Of a stretch of DNA of 32,220 nt, positions 15,607 through 24,103 are shown piece by piece. Below the pieces are notes generated by a model. The model did not search any database, had not been told where the DNA came from, and saw only the letters and a list, made by a program, of their open reading frames with translations. The number at the start of each line of letters is the position of its first letter. Position 1 is the stretch's first letter. This stretch comes from CAIYRG01 sp035318785 (lineage in GTDB: Bacteria > Pseudomonadota > Alphaproteobacteria > Micropepsales > Micropepsaceae). Where the stretch lies: contig DATHDZ010000312.1 of the NCBI GenBank assembly GCA_035318785.1, positions 1 to 32,220 of the forward strand, read 5' to 3'. Position numbers and translations under genes: made by a program.

Positions 15607-16362
15607 TCACGGCGAGATTTTATAGGTTTCCAGCAAGGGCGCGATCGCCGAGCCGATATAGAGCTGCGGCTCGGACGGCGGCGTGGCGCCTTCTGCTTTT
15701 TCTCGTAGCTCGACACAGTCCTTGGTTGTCCCGGCGAGCGCGTGGAAATCGGCGGACATCGGCAAGGACTCCAGCACGCATTGATCGAAGAACGTATATT
15801 GATTGGCCTCGCCGCAGCCGAACGAGGTGCGGTCGGGGCGCGCCGCGGTAAAGATCATGCGATTCGTGGCATGCATGACCGGGATGAACATGCCCGAAAA
15901 ACATGCCGAAATGATGATCACCGTCGGACGGCTGGCGCAGGTATCGTCGACGATGTCGGCGACCGTGCGAATGGGCACGAGAGAATCGCCGACAACAATT
16001 CCCAACGGCGCGCCGTGCGAGGTGAAATAGATGAAGCAGCCCCCGGTGGTCCGCTGCGCCAGTTTCTTGAAGTTGACATAGATTTGTTCGGCATCGGACT
16101 GCAGCGGTTTCGTCGTGGGATCAAGTTCCGGCCGCGCGGAAAACTGCTGGATATGGTCCTCGGCAAAGCCCATCTTCTTGAGCGCCGTTATCAGATCCCG
16201 CCGCGCATTGTCGAACACCTCGCTCGGAGCGCCCGAATGCGCCCGCGAATCGCCGGCAACGACCAGCGCAGCCCAATTGTCGAACGGGCCCGCCGACGCA
16301 GGCACCGCGCCGAAGGCGGTTCCCAAAATCAGCAGTAGAAACAACAGAATGCGCTTCATCAT
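15607..16362 (-). CDS. Secreted C13 (legumain/caspase-like) cysteine peptidase family protein
   Basis: The protein has 251 residues. A signal peptide covers 1-24 (ending ASA). The mature protein shows the caspase-clan dyad: H116 in FIYFTSHGAPLG and C154 in VIIISACFSG. WAALVVAGDSRAHSGA near the N-terminus and the SFGCGEANQYTFFDQC segment are typical of bacterial C13 homologues. The protein is probably periplasmic; substrate and biological role are not known. Two adjacent ATG codons (16362 and 16359) could start it. It lies 66 bases downstream of the RNA methyltransferase gene on the same strand. Confidence 0.85.
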   Translation of the reverse strand: MMKRILLFLLLILGTAFGAVPASAGPFDNWAALVVAGDSRAHSGAPSEVFDNARRDLITALKKMGFAEDHIQQFSARPELDPTTKPLQSDAEQIYVNFKKLAQRTTGGCFIYFTSHGAPLGIVVGDSLVPIRTVADIVDDTCASRPTVIIISACFSGMFIPVMHATNRMIFTAARPDRTSFGCGEANQYTFFDQCVLESLPMSADFHALAGTTKDCVELREKAEGATPPSEPQLYIGSAIAPLLETYKISP

Positions 16363-16428
16363 TCCGATGGGCTCTTAAGCGATTTCGCCCATGTTGGCCG
16401 AAAACCCCTGAATCGGCAAATAGAGCGG

Positions 16429-17646
16429 TTAATCGCGTGTGAAGCGTGCGAAGAGCTCGACATGGGGTGACCATAGGAATTGGTCGAGCGGGACCACGCG
16501 GGTCAGGCGATAACCGCCGTCTACAAGGATTCGCGCATCGCGCGCGAAGCTCGCCGGACTGCACGACACGTAGAGCACGGTGGGGACCGTAGACTGCGCT
16601 AGCGCTTGCGTCTGCGCCGTCGCACCGGGGCGCGGCGGATCGAGCACCACAGCATCGAATCGCGCGAGCTCGGAAGCGAGCAACGGCCTACGAAAGAGGT
16701 CCCTCGTTTCGGTGGTGAGAGCGGCCCTGCCCGCCTTCGCGGCCGCTGCCAGCGCTTCGATCTGCGCGCCTGCGCTGTCGACCGCGTGGATCGCGCGGCC
16801 TTCCGCCAAAGCGAGCGCGAATGTTCCGCAGCCGGAGAACAGGTCGGCGATTCGGCGCGACGCACCCGCCTCCTCTCGCACCAATTCCTGCACGATGGCC
16901 TCTCCCTCCTTGGTCGGCTGCAGGAAGGATTCGGGCGGCAGCGCCACGGTAAATCGCCCCATCGTCATGGAGGGCGTCGCCGCCATGGCAACCGTCTCGC
17001 CGTTCCAATTGAGCCGCGCGAGATCCAATGAGGAGGCCAACTCCGACAACGCCATCAGCAGATCGGGGCCGCGAGCGCGTTTGATCTTCAGCGAGAGATC
17101 GACGCCGGTCTCCGTCGCTGTGGCATGCAGCTCAGCGGTTTCGGCGGGCTTGAGAATCTGCGCCAGCTGCACTTTCAACGGCCCGATCAATCGGGCAAGC
17201 GCTGGAACCAGCAAGGGACATTCGGAGATGTCGACAAGCCGGCGGCTTTCCGGTTCGTAGAAGCCGAGCGCTACGCGCCCCGCATCCGCGCGCGCCTTGA
17301 ACATCGCTCGCCGCCGCGTGCCCGGCGGCACGGCGCGAATCTCTTCCACCGCCGCCTCCGTGAATCCGCGCTGCTTGAGCGCGCTCAAGACCAAATCACG
17401 TTTCCAGGCGAGATAGGGCTCGCGCTCCATCATCTGCAGGGCACAGCCACCGCAGCGGCCGAAATGGGAGCAAACCGGCGCGGCCCTCGACGGACCCGGC
17501 GTGACGATCTCCTGCAAATGGCCGCGCGCCCCCTCGCGGATCACCCGCACGACGTCGCCCGGCACCGCATAAGGCACGAACAGCCCGTCCGCGGTGATGC
17601 CGTCGCCGGCATGTCCGAGCCGCAAGATTTCGACCGTTTCGCTCAT
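16429..17646 (-). CDS. TrmA/RlmD-family RNA (uracil-5-)-methyltransferase
   Basis: The protein has 405 residues. It has an N-terminal TRAM-like RNA-binding region (1-50) and iron-sulfur cluster cysteines C59, C65 and C68 (CSHFGRCGGC) plus C143 (ISECPLL). The SAM-dependent core contains FLQPTKEGEA, DLFSGCGTFAL (269-279), DPPRPG (336-341) and the catalytic C362 in VSCSPASFARD. Members methylate C5 of uridine in 23S rRNA (RlmC/RlmD) or tRNA; the four-cysteine cluster favours the rRNA type. The exact target base cannot be fixed from sequence. The ATG is at 17646. It may be co-transcribed with the C13 peptidase gene. Confidence 0.93.
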   Translation of the reverse strand: MSETVEILRLGHAGDGITADGLFVPYAVPGDVVRVIREGARGHLQEIVTPGPSRAAPVCSHFGRCGGCALQMMEREPYLAWKRDLVLSALKQRGFTEAAVEEIRAVPPGTRRRAMFKARADAGRVALGFYEPESRRLVDISECPLLVPALARLIGPLKVQLAQILKPAETAELHATATETGVDLSLKIKRARGPDLLMALSELASSLDLARLNWNGETVAMAATPSMTMGRFTVALPPESFLQPTKEGEAIVQELVREEAGASRRIADLFSGCGTFALALAEGRAIHAVDSAGAQIEALAAAAKAGRAALTTETRDLFRRPLLASELARFDAVVLDPPRPGATAQTQALAQSTVPTVLYVSCSPASFARDARILVDGGYRLTRVVPLDQFLWSPHVELFARFTRD

Positions 17647-17731
17647 AGGATCACATCGGCGCTTGTTGCGCCGTCGGGCGATTCGTTAGACTGGTGGAAC
17701 AACGTGACGCCATGGGAGCCCACATAGGAGC

Positions 17732-18766
17732 ATGGGAAAGAGGATGCAACGCGACCAGGACTCCAAGAAGGCCAAGCTTACACGGCGCACAATGCTCGGT
17801 GCGGCCGCTGCGGCCGCCGTGGTAACGCACACAAAAGCAGCCGAAACCGCGTCCGCGGGCTGCCGCATCGGACCTGCGGCCCACCCGAAGGGCCCGCTTG
17901 TCTTCATGAATTACGACCAGATCGAGCTGGATGCGGCCTATGACCAGAGCGCCTATGCGCCGCTCGCGGCACAGATCCAGGCTCGGCGAACCACCAACAG
18001 CGAAGAGGTGCGCCGGCGCCTGGGTGAACCACGGCGCGAATCCTACGGACCGAGCGAAGTCGAAAAGCTCGACATCTTCCGCACCAACCGCGCCAACGCG
18101 CCCGTGTTCATCTTCGTGCATGGCGGCGCCTGGCTTGGCGGTAGCTCGAAGGAATACCATTTCGCCGCCGAGAACATCACCACCGCGGGCGCACATTACG
18201 TCACGCTCGATTTCATCGCCGTGGGCGCCGCCAATGGCGATATCCGTGTCATGGCCGATCAGGTCAAGCGTGGGATCGCTTGGGTCTACAAGAACGCCGC
18301 GAGTTTCGGCGGCGATCCCAACCGCATCTATCTCTGCGGACAGTCGTCCGGGGCGCATCTGTCGGGCGTGGCTCTTGTGACCGACTGGCAGAAGGATTTC
18401 GGTTTGCCCGCCGACATCATCAAAGGCGGGGTCCTCTTGAGCGGCATGTATGAAATGAAGCCCGTACGCCTTTCGGCGCGCAGCAAATATGTGAAATTCG
18501 ACGACGCCATGGAAGATTCGATGAGCACGATCCGGCACATCGAAAGACTGCGCGCGCCGATTGTTGTGATTTATGGGACCAACGAGACGCCGGAATTTCA
18601 GCGCCAAAGCCGTGACTTCGCCGCTGCGGTCAAAGCCGCCGGCAAACCCGTGCAGCTCATCGTTGGCCCCAACCACAACCATTACGAATTGCAGGAAACC
18701 CTGGCCAACCCCTATGGCTGGGGTGGCCGCGCGGCGCTTGCGATGATGGGCTTGGGCAAGGCGTAA
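17732..18766 (+). CDS. Alpha/beta hydrolase (esterase/arylformamidase-like) with Tat-type leader
   Basis: The protein has 344 residues. The leader LTRRTMLGAAAAAAVV (16-31) resembles a twin-arginine signal. The hydrolase fold has the oxyanion HGGAW (130-134), the nucleophile elbow GQSSG with S205, and a late histidine in GPNHNHYEL. The pattern fits esterase/lipase and kynurenine-formamidase-like families. Export suggests an extracytoplasmic ester or amide substrate rather than tryptophan breakdown; no kyn genes are nearby. Start is uncertain: the ATG at 17732 follows AGGAG closely, while the ATG at 17744 follows GGGAAAGAGG. It converges with tlyA, three bases apart. Confidence 0.87.
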   Translation: MGKRMQRDQDSKKAKLTRRTMLGAAAAAAVVTHTKAAETASAGCRIGPAAHPKGPLVFMNYDQIELDAAYDQSAYAPLAAQIQARRTTNSEEVRRRLGEPRRESYGPSEVEKLDIFRTNRANAPVFIFVHGGAWLGGSSKEYHFAAENITTAGAHYVTLDFIAVGAANGDIRVMADQVKRGIAWVYKNAASFGGDPNRIYLCGQSSGAHLSGVALVTDWQKDFGLPADIIKGGVLLSGMYEMKPVRLSARSKYVKFDDAMEDSMSTIRHIERLRAPIVVIYGTNETPEFQRQSRDFAAAVKAAGKPVQLIVGPNHNHYELQETLANPYGWGGRAALAMMGLGKA

Positions 18767-18769
18767 GGA

Positions 18770-19522
18770 CTACCGCCGCTGCGCGTCGCCCTTCTTGGCT
18801 GCCAGCAGATATTCGCGGTTGCCCTCGCCGCCGGTGATCGGACTTTCCATCGATCCGATGACCTGCCAGGCCTGCGCCTTCATCCAGCCGTTGATTTCCG
18901 CAACAGCGGCTTCGCGCAACGACGCATCCCGCACGATGCCGCCTTTGGACACCCCGCGCGGGCCCAACTCGAATTGCGGCTTCACCAGCAGCACCGCCCA
19001 CGCGTCCTTTGCGGCGAGATGCAGCGCGGGCGGCAAAGCGAGCTTCAGACTGATAAAACTCACATCCGTGGTGATCGCTTGCGGCGCTTGGGGAACCTTC
19101 GCCGATGTCAAATCGCGCGCATTCAAACCGTCGAGCGCGATCACGCGCGGATCGGCGCGCAGCTTCGCGTGCAATTGTCCGTGGCCGACATCGATCGCAT
19201 AGACGCGCGCAGCGCCTCGTTCCAGAAGGACTTGCGTGAATCCCCCGGTAGACGCGCCGATGTCGAGACAGACGCGCCCGTCTGGCGAAAGCGAGAAATG
19301 ATCCAACGCCGCGGCCAACTTCACGCCGCCGCGGGACACATAGGGGTGGGCGGTCTCATATTGAATTGTCATACCCTCACGCAATTTCTGGGCTGATTTC
19401 GTGATCTTTTGTCCATCCGCCTCTACCCGTCCTGCCTGAATGGCCGCTTGCGCCTCGGCCCGGCTCGCGGCAAAGCCATGGCTAACAAGGAAAACGTCCG
19501 CGCGCTCACTTCGATCCGGCAT
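18770..19522 (-). CDS. tlyA: TlyA-family rRNA (cytidine-2'-O)-methyltransferase
   Basis: The protein has 250 residues. An S4 RNA-binding domain (about 7-65) is followed by an FtsJ/RrmJ-type methyltransferase. Visible features are SRGGVKL with K68, the SAM loop LDIGASTGGFTQVLL (86-100), DVSFISL with D153, and KPQFE with K181, matching the K-D-K-E set. TlyA proteins 2'-O-methylate cytidines in 16S and 23S rRNA; some were first named haemolysins. It is the last gene of the minus-strand series after dxs. A GIY-YIG gene with repeats separates the two. Confidence 0.94.
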   Translation of the reverse strand: MPDRSERADVFLVSHGFAASRAEAQAAIQAGRVEADGQKITKSAQKLREGMTIQYETAHPYVSRGGVKLAAALDHFSLSPDGRVCLDIGASTGGFTQVLLERGAARVYAIDVGHGQLHAKLRADPRVIALDGLNARDLTSAKVPQAPQAITTDVSFISLKLALPPALHLAAKDAWAVLLVKPQFELGPRGVSKGGIVRDASLREAAVAEINGWMKAQAWQVIGSMESPITGGEGNREYLLAAKKGDAQRR

Positions 19523-19527
19523 TAATT

Positions 19528-19615
19528 GTCATCCCGGACAGACACATGCGCTTCGTCCGGCACGATCAAAAGCTGTCATCCCGGACGGACGCGGGCGCGT
19601 CCGATCCGGGACCCA
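19528..19615. repeat. GTCATCCCGG repeats, left flank of the GIY-YIG cassette
   Basis: GTCATCCCGGAC occurs at 19528-19539 and again at 19575-19586. ATCCGGGACCCA (19604-19615) is also present, whose complement occurs on the other side of the gene. The second copy and the following bases encode the C-terminal tail of the GIY-YIG protein. Confidence 0.85.
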
Positions 19616-19913
19616 CCGTAAACCCGGGTGCGATAGCCGGGAAGAGATCCGTCCAGTGCAGGTTGGCCTCTTCAATGAGAGAACGCTTCCAGTCCCGCCG
19701 CCAACGCTTCAGTTTCTTTTCGCGCTCAATCGCTGCTTGATAATCCTCGAATGGCTCGTAGTAAACCAGCCTCTTCACATTGTAACGCTTGGTGAAGCCG
19801 GGAATTTCTCCGTTTTTGTGTTCTATCACCCGGCGGATTAGATCGTTCGTGACACCGACATACAAGGTGCCCTGCGGTTTGCTGGCAAGAATGTAGACAT
19901 ACAGCGTCATCAT
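19566..19913 (-). CDS. GIY-YIG nuclease family protein
   Basis: The protein has 115 residues. A single GIY-YIG domain begins with YVYILASKPQGTLYVGVTND, then RRVIEHKNG, then REKKLKRWRRDWK with the conserved glutamate. This small one-domain type (UPF0213-like) is common and mostly uncharacterised. Some relatives cut DNA, but activity here is unknown. The last 16 or so residues (ending SVRDDSF) are read from the GTCATCCCGG repeat rather than a conserved tail. Inverted copies of that repeat lie on both sides. The gene interrupts the otherwise common neighbourhood of dxs and tlyA, so the gene and its repeats may have been inserted together. Confidence 0.9.
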   Translation of the reverse strand: MMTLYVYILASKPQGTLYVGVTNDLIRRVIEHKNGEIPGFTKRYNVKRLVYYEPFEDYQAAIEREKKLKRWRRDWKRSLIEEANLHWTDLFPAIAPGFTVGPGSDAPASVRDDSF

Positions 19914-19929
19914 CGAGCCCGTTGTCGCC

Positions 19930-20022
19930 GTGGGTCCCGGATAGCCGCTTTCGCGGCTTCCGGGATGACACCATTTTTATGCGATTATCCTCAACGGACG
20001 CTTGTGCGGCTTCCGGGATGAC
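19930..20022. repeat. CCGGGATGAC repeats, right flank of the GIY-YIG cassette
   Basis: GTGGGTCCCGGAT (19930-19942) is the inverted partner of the element at 19603-19615. CCGGGATGAC occurs at 19960-19969 and 20013-20022, inverted with respect to the left-flank copies. The last copy ends eight bases before the dxs stop codon. Confidence 0.85.
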
Positions 20023-20030
20023 ATCTTTTC

Positions 20031-21953
20031 TTATGCGATGACCGCAGCGGCGTCGCGTTCACGCCCCAGCGCCGAAAGTCCGGCGGCAACGATCGCCTGC
20101 GCATCGAGACCCGCGATCTCATACATGCGCTCGGGCGTGTCCTGATCGATGAAGCGATCCGGAAGGATCAGGGTGCGAATCTTCAGCCCGCGGTCGAGCA
20201 ATCCGTCCCATGACGCGAAATGCAGGACATGCGCACCGAATCCACCGATGGAGCCTTCCTCGACGGTCAGCAGGACTTCATGGTTTTGCGCGAGGCGCCG
20301 TACCAGATCGGTGTCGAGCGGCTTGGCGAAGCGCGCATCGGCGACCGTCGCCGACAATCCATAGGCGGCGAATTTCTCCGCCGCCTTCAGACACTCCGCA
20401 AGACGCGTGCCGAAACTCAGAATCGCGACCGAGCTTCCTTCACGTAAGATTCTTCCCTTGCCCAGCGCAAGCGGCTCGCCAATCACGGGCATCGCTACGC
20501 CAACGCCCTCGCCGCGCGGGTAGCGGAAAGCCGAAGGACGGTCGTCAATCGCGCGCGCGGTCGCGACCATATGAACCAGCTCGGCCTCATCGGCCGCCGC
20601 CATGACGACGAAGTTCGGCAATGTCGCGAGATAAGCGACGTCGAATGCCCCCGCATGGGTCGGGCCATCCGCGCCGACCAGCCCGGCGCGATCGATCGCG
20701 AAGCGCACGGGCAGCGATTGAATCGCTACGTCATGCACAACCTGGTCATAGGCGCGCTGCAAAAAGGTCGAGTAGATCGCAGCGAAGGGACGGAATCCCT
20801 CTGCGGCCAACCCTGCGGCGAATGTCACCCCGTGCTGCTCGGCAATGCCGACATCGAAAAACCGCTTGGGAAAGCGCTTGGCAAAAAGATCGAGCCCGGT
20901 GCCCGAGGGCATCGCCGCCGTGATCGCGACAATCTTTTCGTCGCGCTCCGCTTCGGCGACCAATGCTTCGGCGAAGACCTTGGTGTAGCTCGGCGGGCCG
21001 GCGGCGCCCTTTTTCTGCTCGCCGGTCAGAACGTTGAATTTCGATACGCCGTGGAACTTGTCGGAGGAGGCCTCGGCCGGAGCGTAGCCCTTGCCCTTCT
21101 GCGTCACCACATGGATGAGCACGGGGCCGCCGCCGTCGCTGTCGCGCACATTTTCCAAAACCGGAATCAAATGATCCAGATTATGTCCGTCGATCGGGCC
21201 GACATAATAGAAGCCCAATTCCTCAAACAACGTGCCGCCCATCCAGAAGCCGCGGGCATATTCCTCGGCCCGGCGGGCGGCCACCTGAAGCAGCTTGGGG
21301 AAGCGCCGCATCACGCGCTTCAGGAAATAACGCAAGCCGCGATAGGTGCGGCTGGAAACGAGGCGCGCCAGATAAGCGCTCATCGCGCCTACGGGCGGGG
21401 CAATCGACATGTCGTTGTCGTTGAGGATGACAATCAAACGCGCGCCCATCGCGCCCGCATTGTTCATCGCCTCATAGGCCATGCCGGCGCTCATGGCGCC
21501 GTCGCCGATCACGCAAACGACGTGATGCTTCCCTTTGGCAAGATCGCGCGCCGCCGCAAAACCGAGGCCCGCGGAGATCGAAGTCGAGGAATGCGCTGCG
21601 CCGAACGTGTCGTAGACGCTCTCCGCGCGCTTGGTGAAACCGGAAAGACCGCCTGCCTGGCGCAGCGTCCTCATGCGGGCGCGGCGGCCGGTCAGGATCT
21701 TGTGCGGATAGGATTGGTGCCCGACATCCCAGATGAGCTTGTCGGTCGGTGTATCGAACACGCGATGCAGCGCCACGGTGAGCTCGACGACACCGAGGCC
21801 TGCCCCGAGATGGCCGCCGGTTACGGAAACGACATCGACGGTTTCCCGCCGCAGTTCGTCGGCAAGCTGGGCCAAGGATTCACGCGGAAGGGCACGCAAA
21901 TCGGCCGGCTCTTGAACATCGTCCAGCAACGGGGTTTTCGATGAAACGGTCAC
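20031..21953 (-). CDS. dxs: 1-deoxy-D-xylulose-5-phosphate synthase
   Basis: The protein has 640 residues from a GTG at 21953, with AGGAA six bases upstream; an upstream in-frame ATG at 22241 lies inside ispA and gives an unrelated leader. It condenses pyruvate and glyceraldehyde 3-phosphate with thiamine diphosphate, the first step of the MEP isoprenoid route. The TPP/Mg site is GDGAMSAGMAYEAMNN (about 149-164). The catalytic glutamate is in VGIAEQHGV (about 370). GHLGAGLGVVELTVALH, DVGHQSYPHKILTGR and YVGPIDGHN are also typical. It lies 28 bases downstream of ispA, so both enzymes of isoprenoid supply are probably co-transcribed. Confidence 0.97.
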   Translation of the reverse strand: MTVSSKTPLLDDVQEPADLRALPRESLAQLADELRRETVDVVSVTGGHLGAGLGVVELTVALHRVFDTPTDKLIWDVGHQSYPHKILTGRRARMRTLRQAGGLSGFTKRAESVYDTFGAAHSSTSISAGLGFAAARDLAKGKHHVVCVIGDGAMSAGMAYEAMNNAGAMGARLIVILNDNDMSIAPPVGAMSAYLARLVSSRTYRGLRYFLKRVMRRFPKLLQVAARRAEEYARGFWMGGTLFEELGFYYVGPIDGHNLDHLIPVLENVRDSDGGGPVLIHVVTQKGKGYAPAEASSDKFHGVSKFNVLTGEQKKGAAGPPSYTKVFAEALVAEAERDEKIVAITAAMPSGTGLDLFAKRFPKRFFDVGIAEQHGVTFAAGLAAEGFRPFAAIYSTFLQRAYDQVVHDVAIQSLPVRFAIDRAGLVGADGPTHAGAFDVAYLATLPNFVVMAAADEAELVHMVATARAIDDRPSAFRYPRGEGVGVAMPVIGEPLALGKGRILREGSSVAILSFGTRLAECLKAAEKFAAYGLSATVADARFAKPLDTDLVRRLAQNHEVLLTVEEGSIGGFGAHVLHFASWDGLLDRGLKIRTLILPDRFIDQDTPERMYEIAGLDAQAIVAAGLSALGRERDAAAVIA

Positions 21954-21981
21954 GGTGATTCCTAAATAGCTCAACAAAATC

Positions 21982-22878
21982 CTAGCGTTTGCGGGCCAGG
22001 ACGAAATCGGCGGCCGCTCGCAAAAGATCGGCCTTCTCGTCGAACAAATCAAGGTGATGTACCGCTTGGGCGACAAGCGCTTGGGCATGCGCGCGGGCAC
22101 GCTCGTGCCCCAGGATCGAAGCCACGGTGGCCTTTCCCCGGGCCTGGTCCTTGCCGACCCGCTTGCCCGTTTCGGCGCTGTTCCCTTCAAGGTCGAGCAG
22201 GTCGTCCGCGATCTGATAGGCCAGGCCCAGCTCCTGGCCATAGGCGGTCAACGCCTGACGCGCCGGGCCCGAAGCCTTGCCCATGATCGCCCCGGCCTCG
22301 CAGCAGAAGGTGAAAAGCGCGGCTGTCTTCATGCGCGCAAGACGCGTGATCTCGGGAAGTTCCGTCTGGTTCCGCTCCGCCGAAATATCCATCATCTGAC
22401 CGCCCACCATCCCGCCATGTCCGGCAGCCGCTGCGAGCTTCGCGACCAGTTCGCAACGCACGAACGGATCGCCATGCGCCTCGGTCGAGGCGATAAGAGC
22501 AAAGGCCAAGGTGAGGAGTCCGTCTCCGGCCAGAATCGCCGTCGCCTCGTCGAATGCCTTGTGCAGCGACGGTTTGCCGCGCCGAATGTCGTCATCGTCC
22601 ATGGCGGGAAGATCGTCATGCGCCAGCGAATAGGCATGCAGACATTCCACCGCCACCGCAACGCGGCCCAGAGCGCGCCGGTCGACGCCGAACAGCCGCC
22701 CACTCTGCAGCACCATGAAAGCACGCAGTCTCTTTCCGCCGCCCATGGTTGCATAGCGCATGGCTTCCAACAGCCGCGCCTCTGGACCAGCAGGTCTGGG
22801 CAACAAGGCGTCGAGCGTGGCTTCGACGAACGAGGCGCTTTCCGCGAAAGCGGGTTCAATCGGCGCGCGGGGATTCAT
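21982..22878 (-). CDS. ispA: Short-chain polyprenyl diphosphate synthase (farnesyl diphosphate synthase)
   Basis: The protein has 298 residues. The first aspartate-rich motif is DDLPAMDDDD and the second is DDLLD in LAYQIADDLLDLEGN. GGGKRLRAF is the isopentenyl-diphosphate binding site. The enzyme joins isopentenyl diphosphate units to dimethylallyl diphosphate, giving farnesyl diphosphate for quinones, hopanoids and cell-wall lipid carriers. The product length is inferred from family and context. It lies 12 bases downstream of xseB and upstream of dxs, the usual alphaproteobacterial order. Confidence 0.95.
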   Translation of the reverse strand: MNPRAPIEPAFAESASFVEATLDALLPRPAGPEARLLEAMRYATMGGGKRLRAFMVLQSGRLFGVDRRALGRVAVAVECLHAYSLAHDDLPAMDDDDIRRGKPSLHKAFDEATAILAGDGLLTLAFALIASTEAHGDPFVRCELVAKLAAAAGHGGMVGGQMMDISAERNQTELPEITRLARMKTAALFTFCCEAGAIMGKASGPARQALTAYGQELGLAYQIADDLLDLEGNSAETGKRVGKDQARGKATVASILGHERARAHAQALVAQAVHHLDLFDEKADLLRAAADFVLARKR

Positions 22879-22890
22879 AAAAGATGCCTT

Positions 22891-23145
22891 TTACAATTCC
22901 ATCGGCTCGGTGCCCTTGGCGCCCTCGGGACCCAGGACAATCTTCTCGAGGCGTGCTTCCGCGCCCTTCAGTTTCTTCTCGCAATGGGCTTTCAACGCCG
23001 TACCACGTTCGTAGAGCGCAATGGAATCTTCCAAGTCCACCTCACCCTGTTCCAGCCGCGAGACGATATCCTCGAGTTCGGCCAGCGCGGCTTCGAAGCT
23101 CAAATCTTCTACCGCGAGCACCGTGCCACCGCTCTTTTCCGCCAT
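22891..23145 (-). CDS. xseB: Exodeoxyribonuclease VII small subunit
   Basis: The protein has 84 residues, the usual length. SFEAALAELEDIVSRLEQGEVDLEDSI and the helix that follows (YERGTALKAHCEKKL) are the family signature. It joins XseA to form the single-strand exonuclease ExoVII. AGGGA lies about seven bases upstream of the ATG at 23145. It sits 22 bases after the deacetylase-like gene and 12 before ispA. Confidence 0.96.
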   Translation of the reverse strand: MAEKSGGTVLAVEDLSFEAALAELEDIVSRLEQGEVDLEDSIALYERGTALKAHCEKKLKGAEARLEKIVLGPEGAKGTEPMEL

Positions 23146-23167
23146 CGCCAGTCCCTTAGTCCCTTGT

Positions 23168-24103
23168 TCAGGCCGCCATCAGCGCCCGCACATGGGCTGC
23201 TGCCGAGCGGGCCGTCGCGTCCAGGTCATATCCCCCCTCGAGCGCGGAAACAACGCGGCCCTGACAGCTTGCTTCCGCAAGCGCACACAAGGCTTCCGTC
23301 GCCCAGGCAAAATCGCTTTCGTCCAGGCGCAGTTGCGCCAGCGGGTCGTCGCGGTGGGCGTCGAAGCCCGCCGAGATCATGACAAGCTCCGGCTCAAATC
23401 GCGCGAGCGCCGGCAGAATCACGAGCTCGAAGGCGCGGCGGAATTCGCTTCCCCCTGCCCCGGGTGGCAGCGGCACATTGACGATGTTGTGCGCAACGCC
23501 GGTCTCATCCGGCCTGCCGGTGCCGGGATAGAGCGGCGATTGATGGGTCGAGCCGTAAAACAGGTTCGCGTCGCGGGTGAACATGTCCTGCGTGCCATTG
23601 CCGTGATGGACGTCGAAATCCACCACCGCGATGCGCTTCAGCCCGTGAACGGCGCGCGCGTGCAAGGCGCCGACCGCAACATTGTTGAACAGGCAGAAAC
23701 CCATTGCGCGCGTGGGAGTCGCATGATGGCCGGGCGGACGCACAGCGCAGAATGCATTCTTGGCTTCGCCGCTCATCACCATATCGACCCCAAGCACGAC
23801 CGCTCCGGCGGCGCGCAGGATCGCCTCGCCCGTGCCCGGCGAGGCGATCGTATCGGAATCAATCTGGACGAAGCCCGATTGCGGAATGGCATCCAGAATC
23901 TCACGGATGAAATCGCCGGAATGAACCCGGGCAAGCGCCTCCTCTTCCGCTTTAGGGGCTGTTTTGCGCAGCAGCGTGCCGAACGGTTCCCCTGCCAAGG
24001 CGTTCAACACCTCCTTGAGCCGCGCCGGCCGCTCGGGATGGCCCTGTGGCAATTCATGCAACAAGCACGCGGGATGCGTGATGAGGGCGGTGGTCATCGT
24101 CAA
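23168..24103 (-). CDS. Histone-deacetylase family (acetylpolyamine/acetoin-utilisation type) amidohydrolase
   Basis: The protein has 311 residues. The zinc-dependent deacetylase motifs are RPPGHHATPTRAMGFCLFNN (catalytic histidine pair), DFDVHHGNGTQ and SAGFDAHRDDP (zinc ligands), and LEGGYDLDA near the end. Bacterial members remove acetyl groups from polyamines or other small amides, or from proteins; substrate unknown. The likely start is a TTG at 24103: GGAG is spaced five bases from it, and TTGA overlaps the stop of the upstream GT2 gene. An ATG at 24097 is the alternative. The gene stands directly before xseB, as in many related genomes. Confidence 0.94.
   Translation of the reverse strand: MTMTTALITHPACLLHELPQGHPERPARLKEVLNALAGEPFGTLLRKTAPKAEEEALARVHSGDFIREILDAIPQSGFVQIDSDTIASPGTGEAILRAAGAVVLGVDMVMSGEAKNAFCAVRPPGHHATPTRAMGFCLFNNVAVGALHARAVHGLKRIAVVDFDVHHGNGTQDMFTRDANLFYGSTHQSPLYPGTGRPDETGVAHNIVNVPLPPGAGGSEFRRAFELVILPALARFEPELVMISAGFDAHRDDPLAQLRLDESDFAWATEALCALAEASCQGRVVSALEGGYDLDATARSAAAHVRALMAA

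Noticed and set aside
20571..21944. 457-codon plus-strand frame opposite dxs
   Set aside because: It lies wholly antisense to a well-conserved enzyme and has no recognisable domain or ribosome site.
21954..22241. 96-codon N-terminal extension of dxs
   Set aside because: It overlaps the 3' part of ispA and reads as low-quality sequence. The GTG at 21953 has a good ribosome site and gives the normal protein length.
22054..23382. 442-codon plus-strand frame across ispA, xseB and the deacetylase gene
   Set aside because: It spans three real minus-strand genes and its product shows no family signature.
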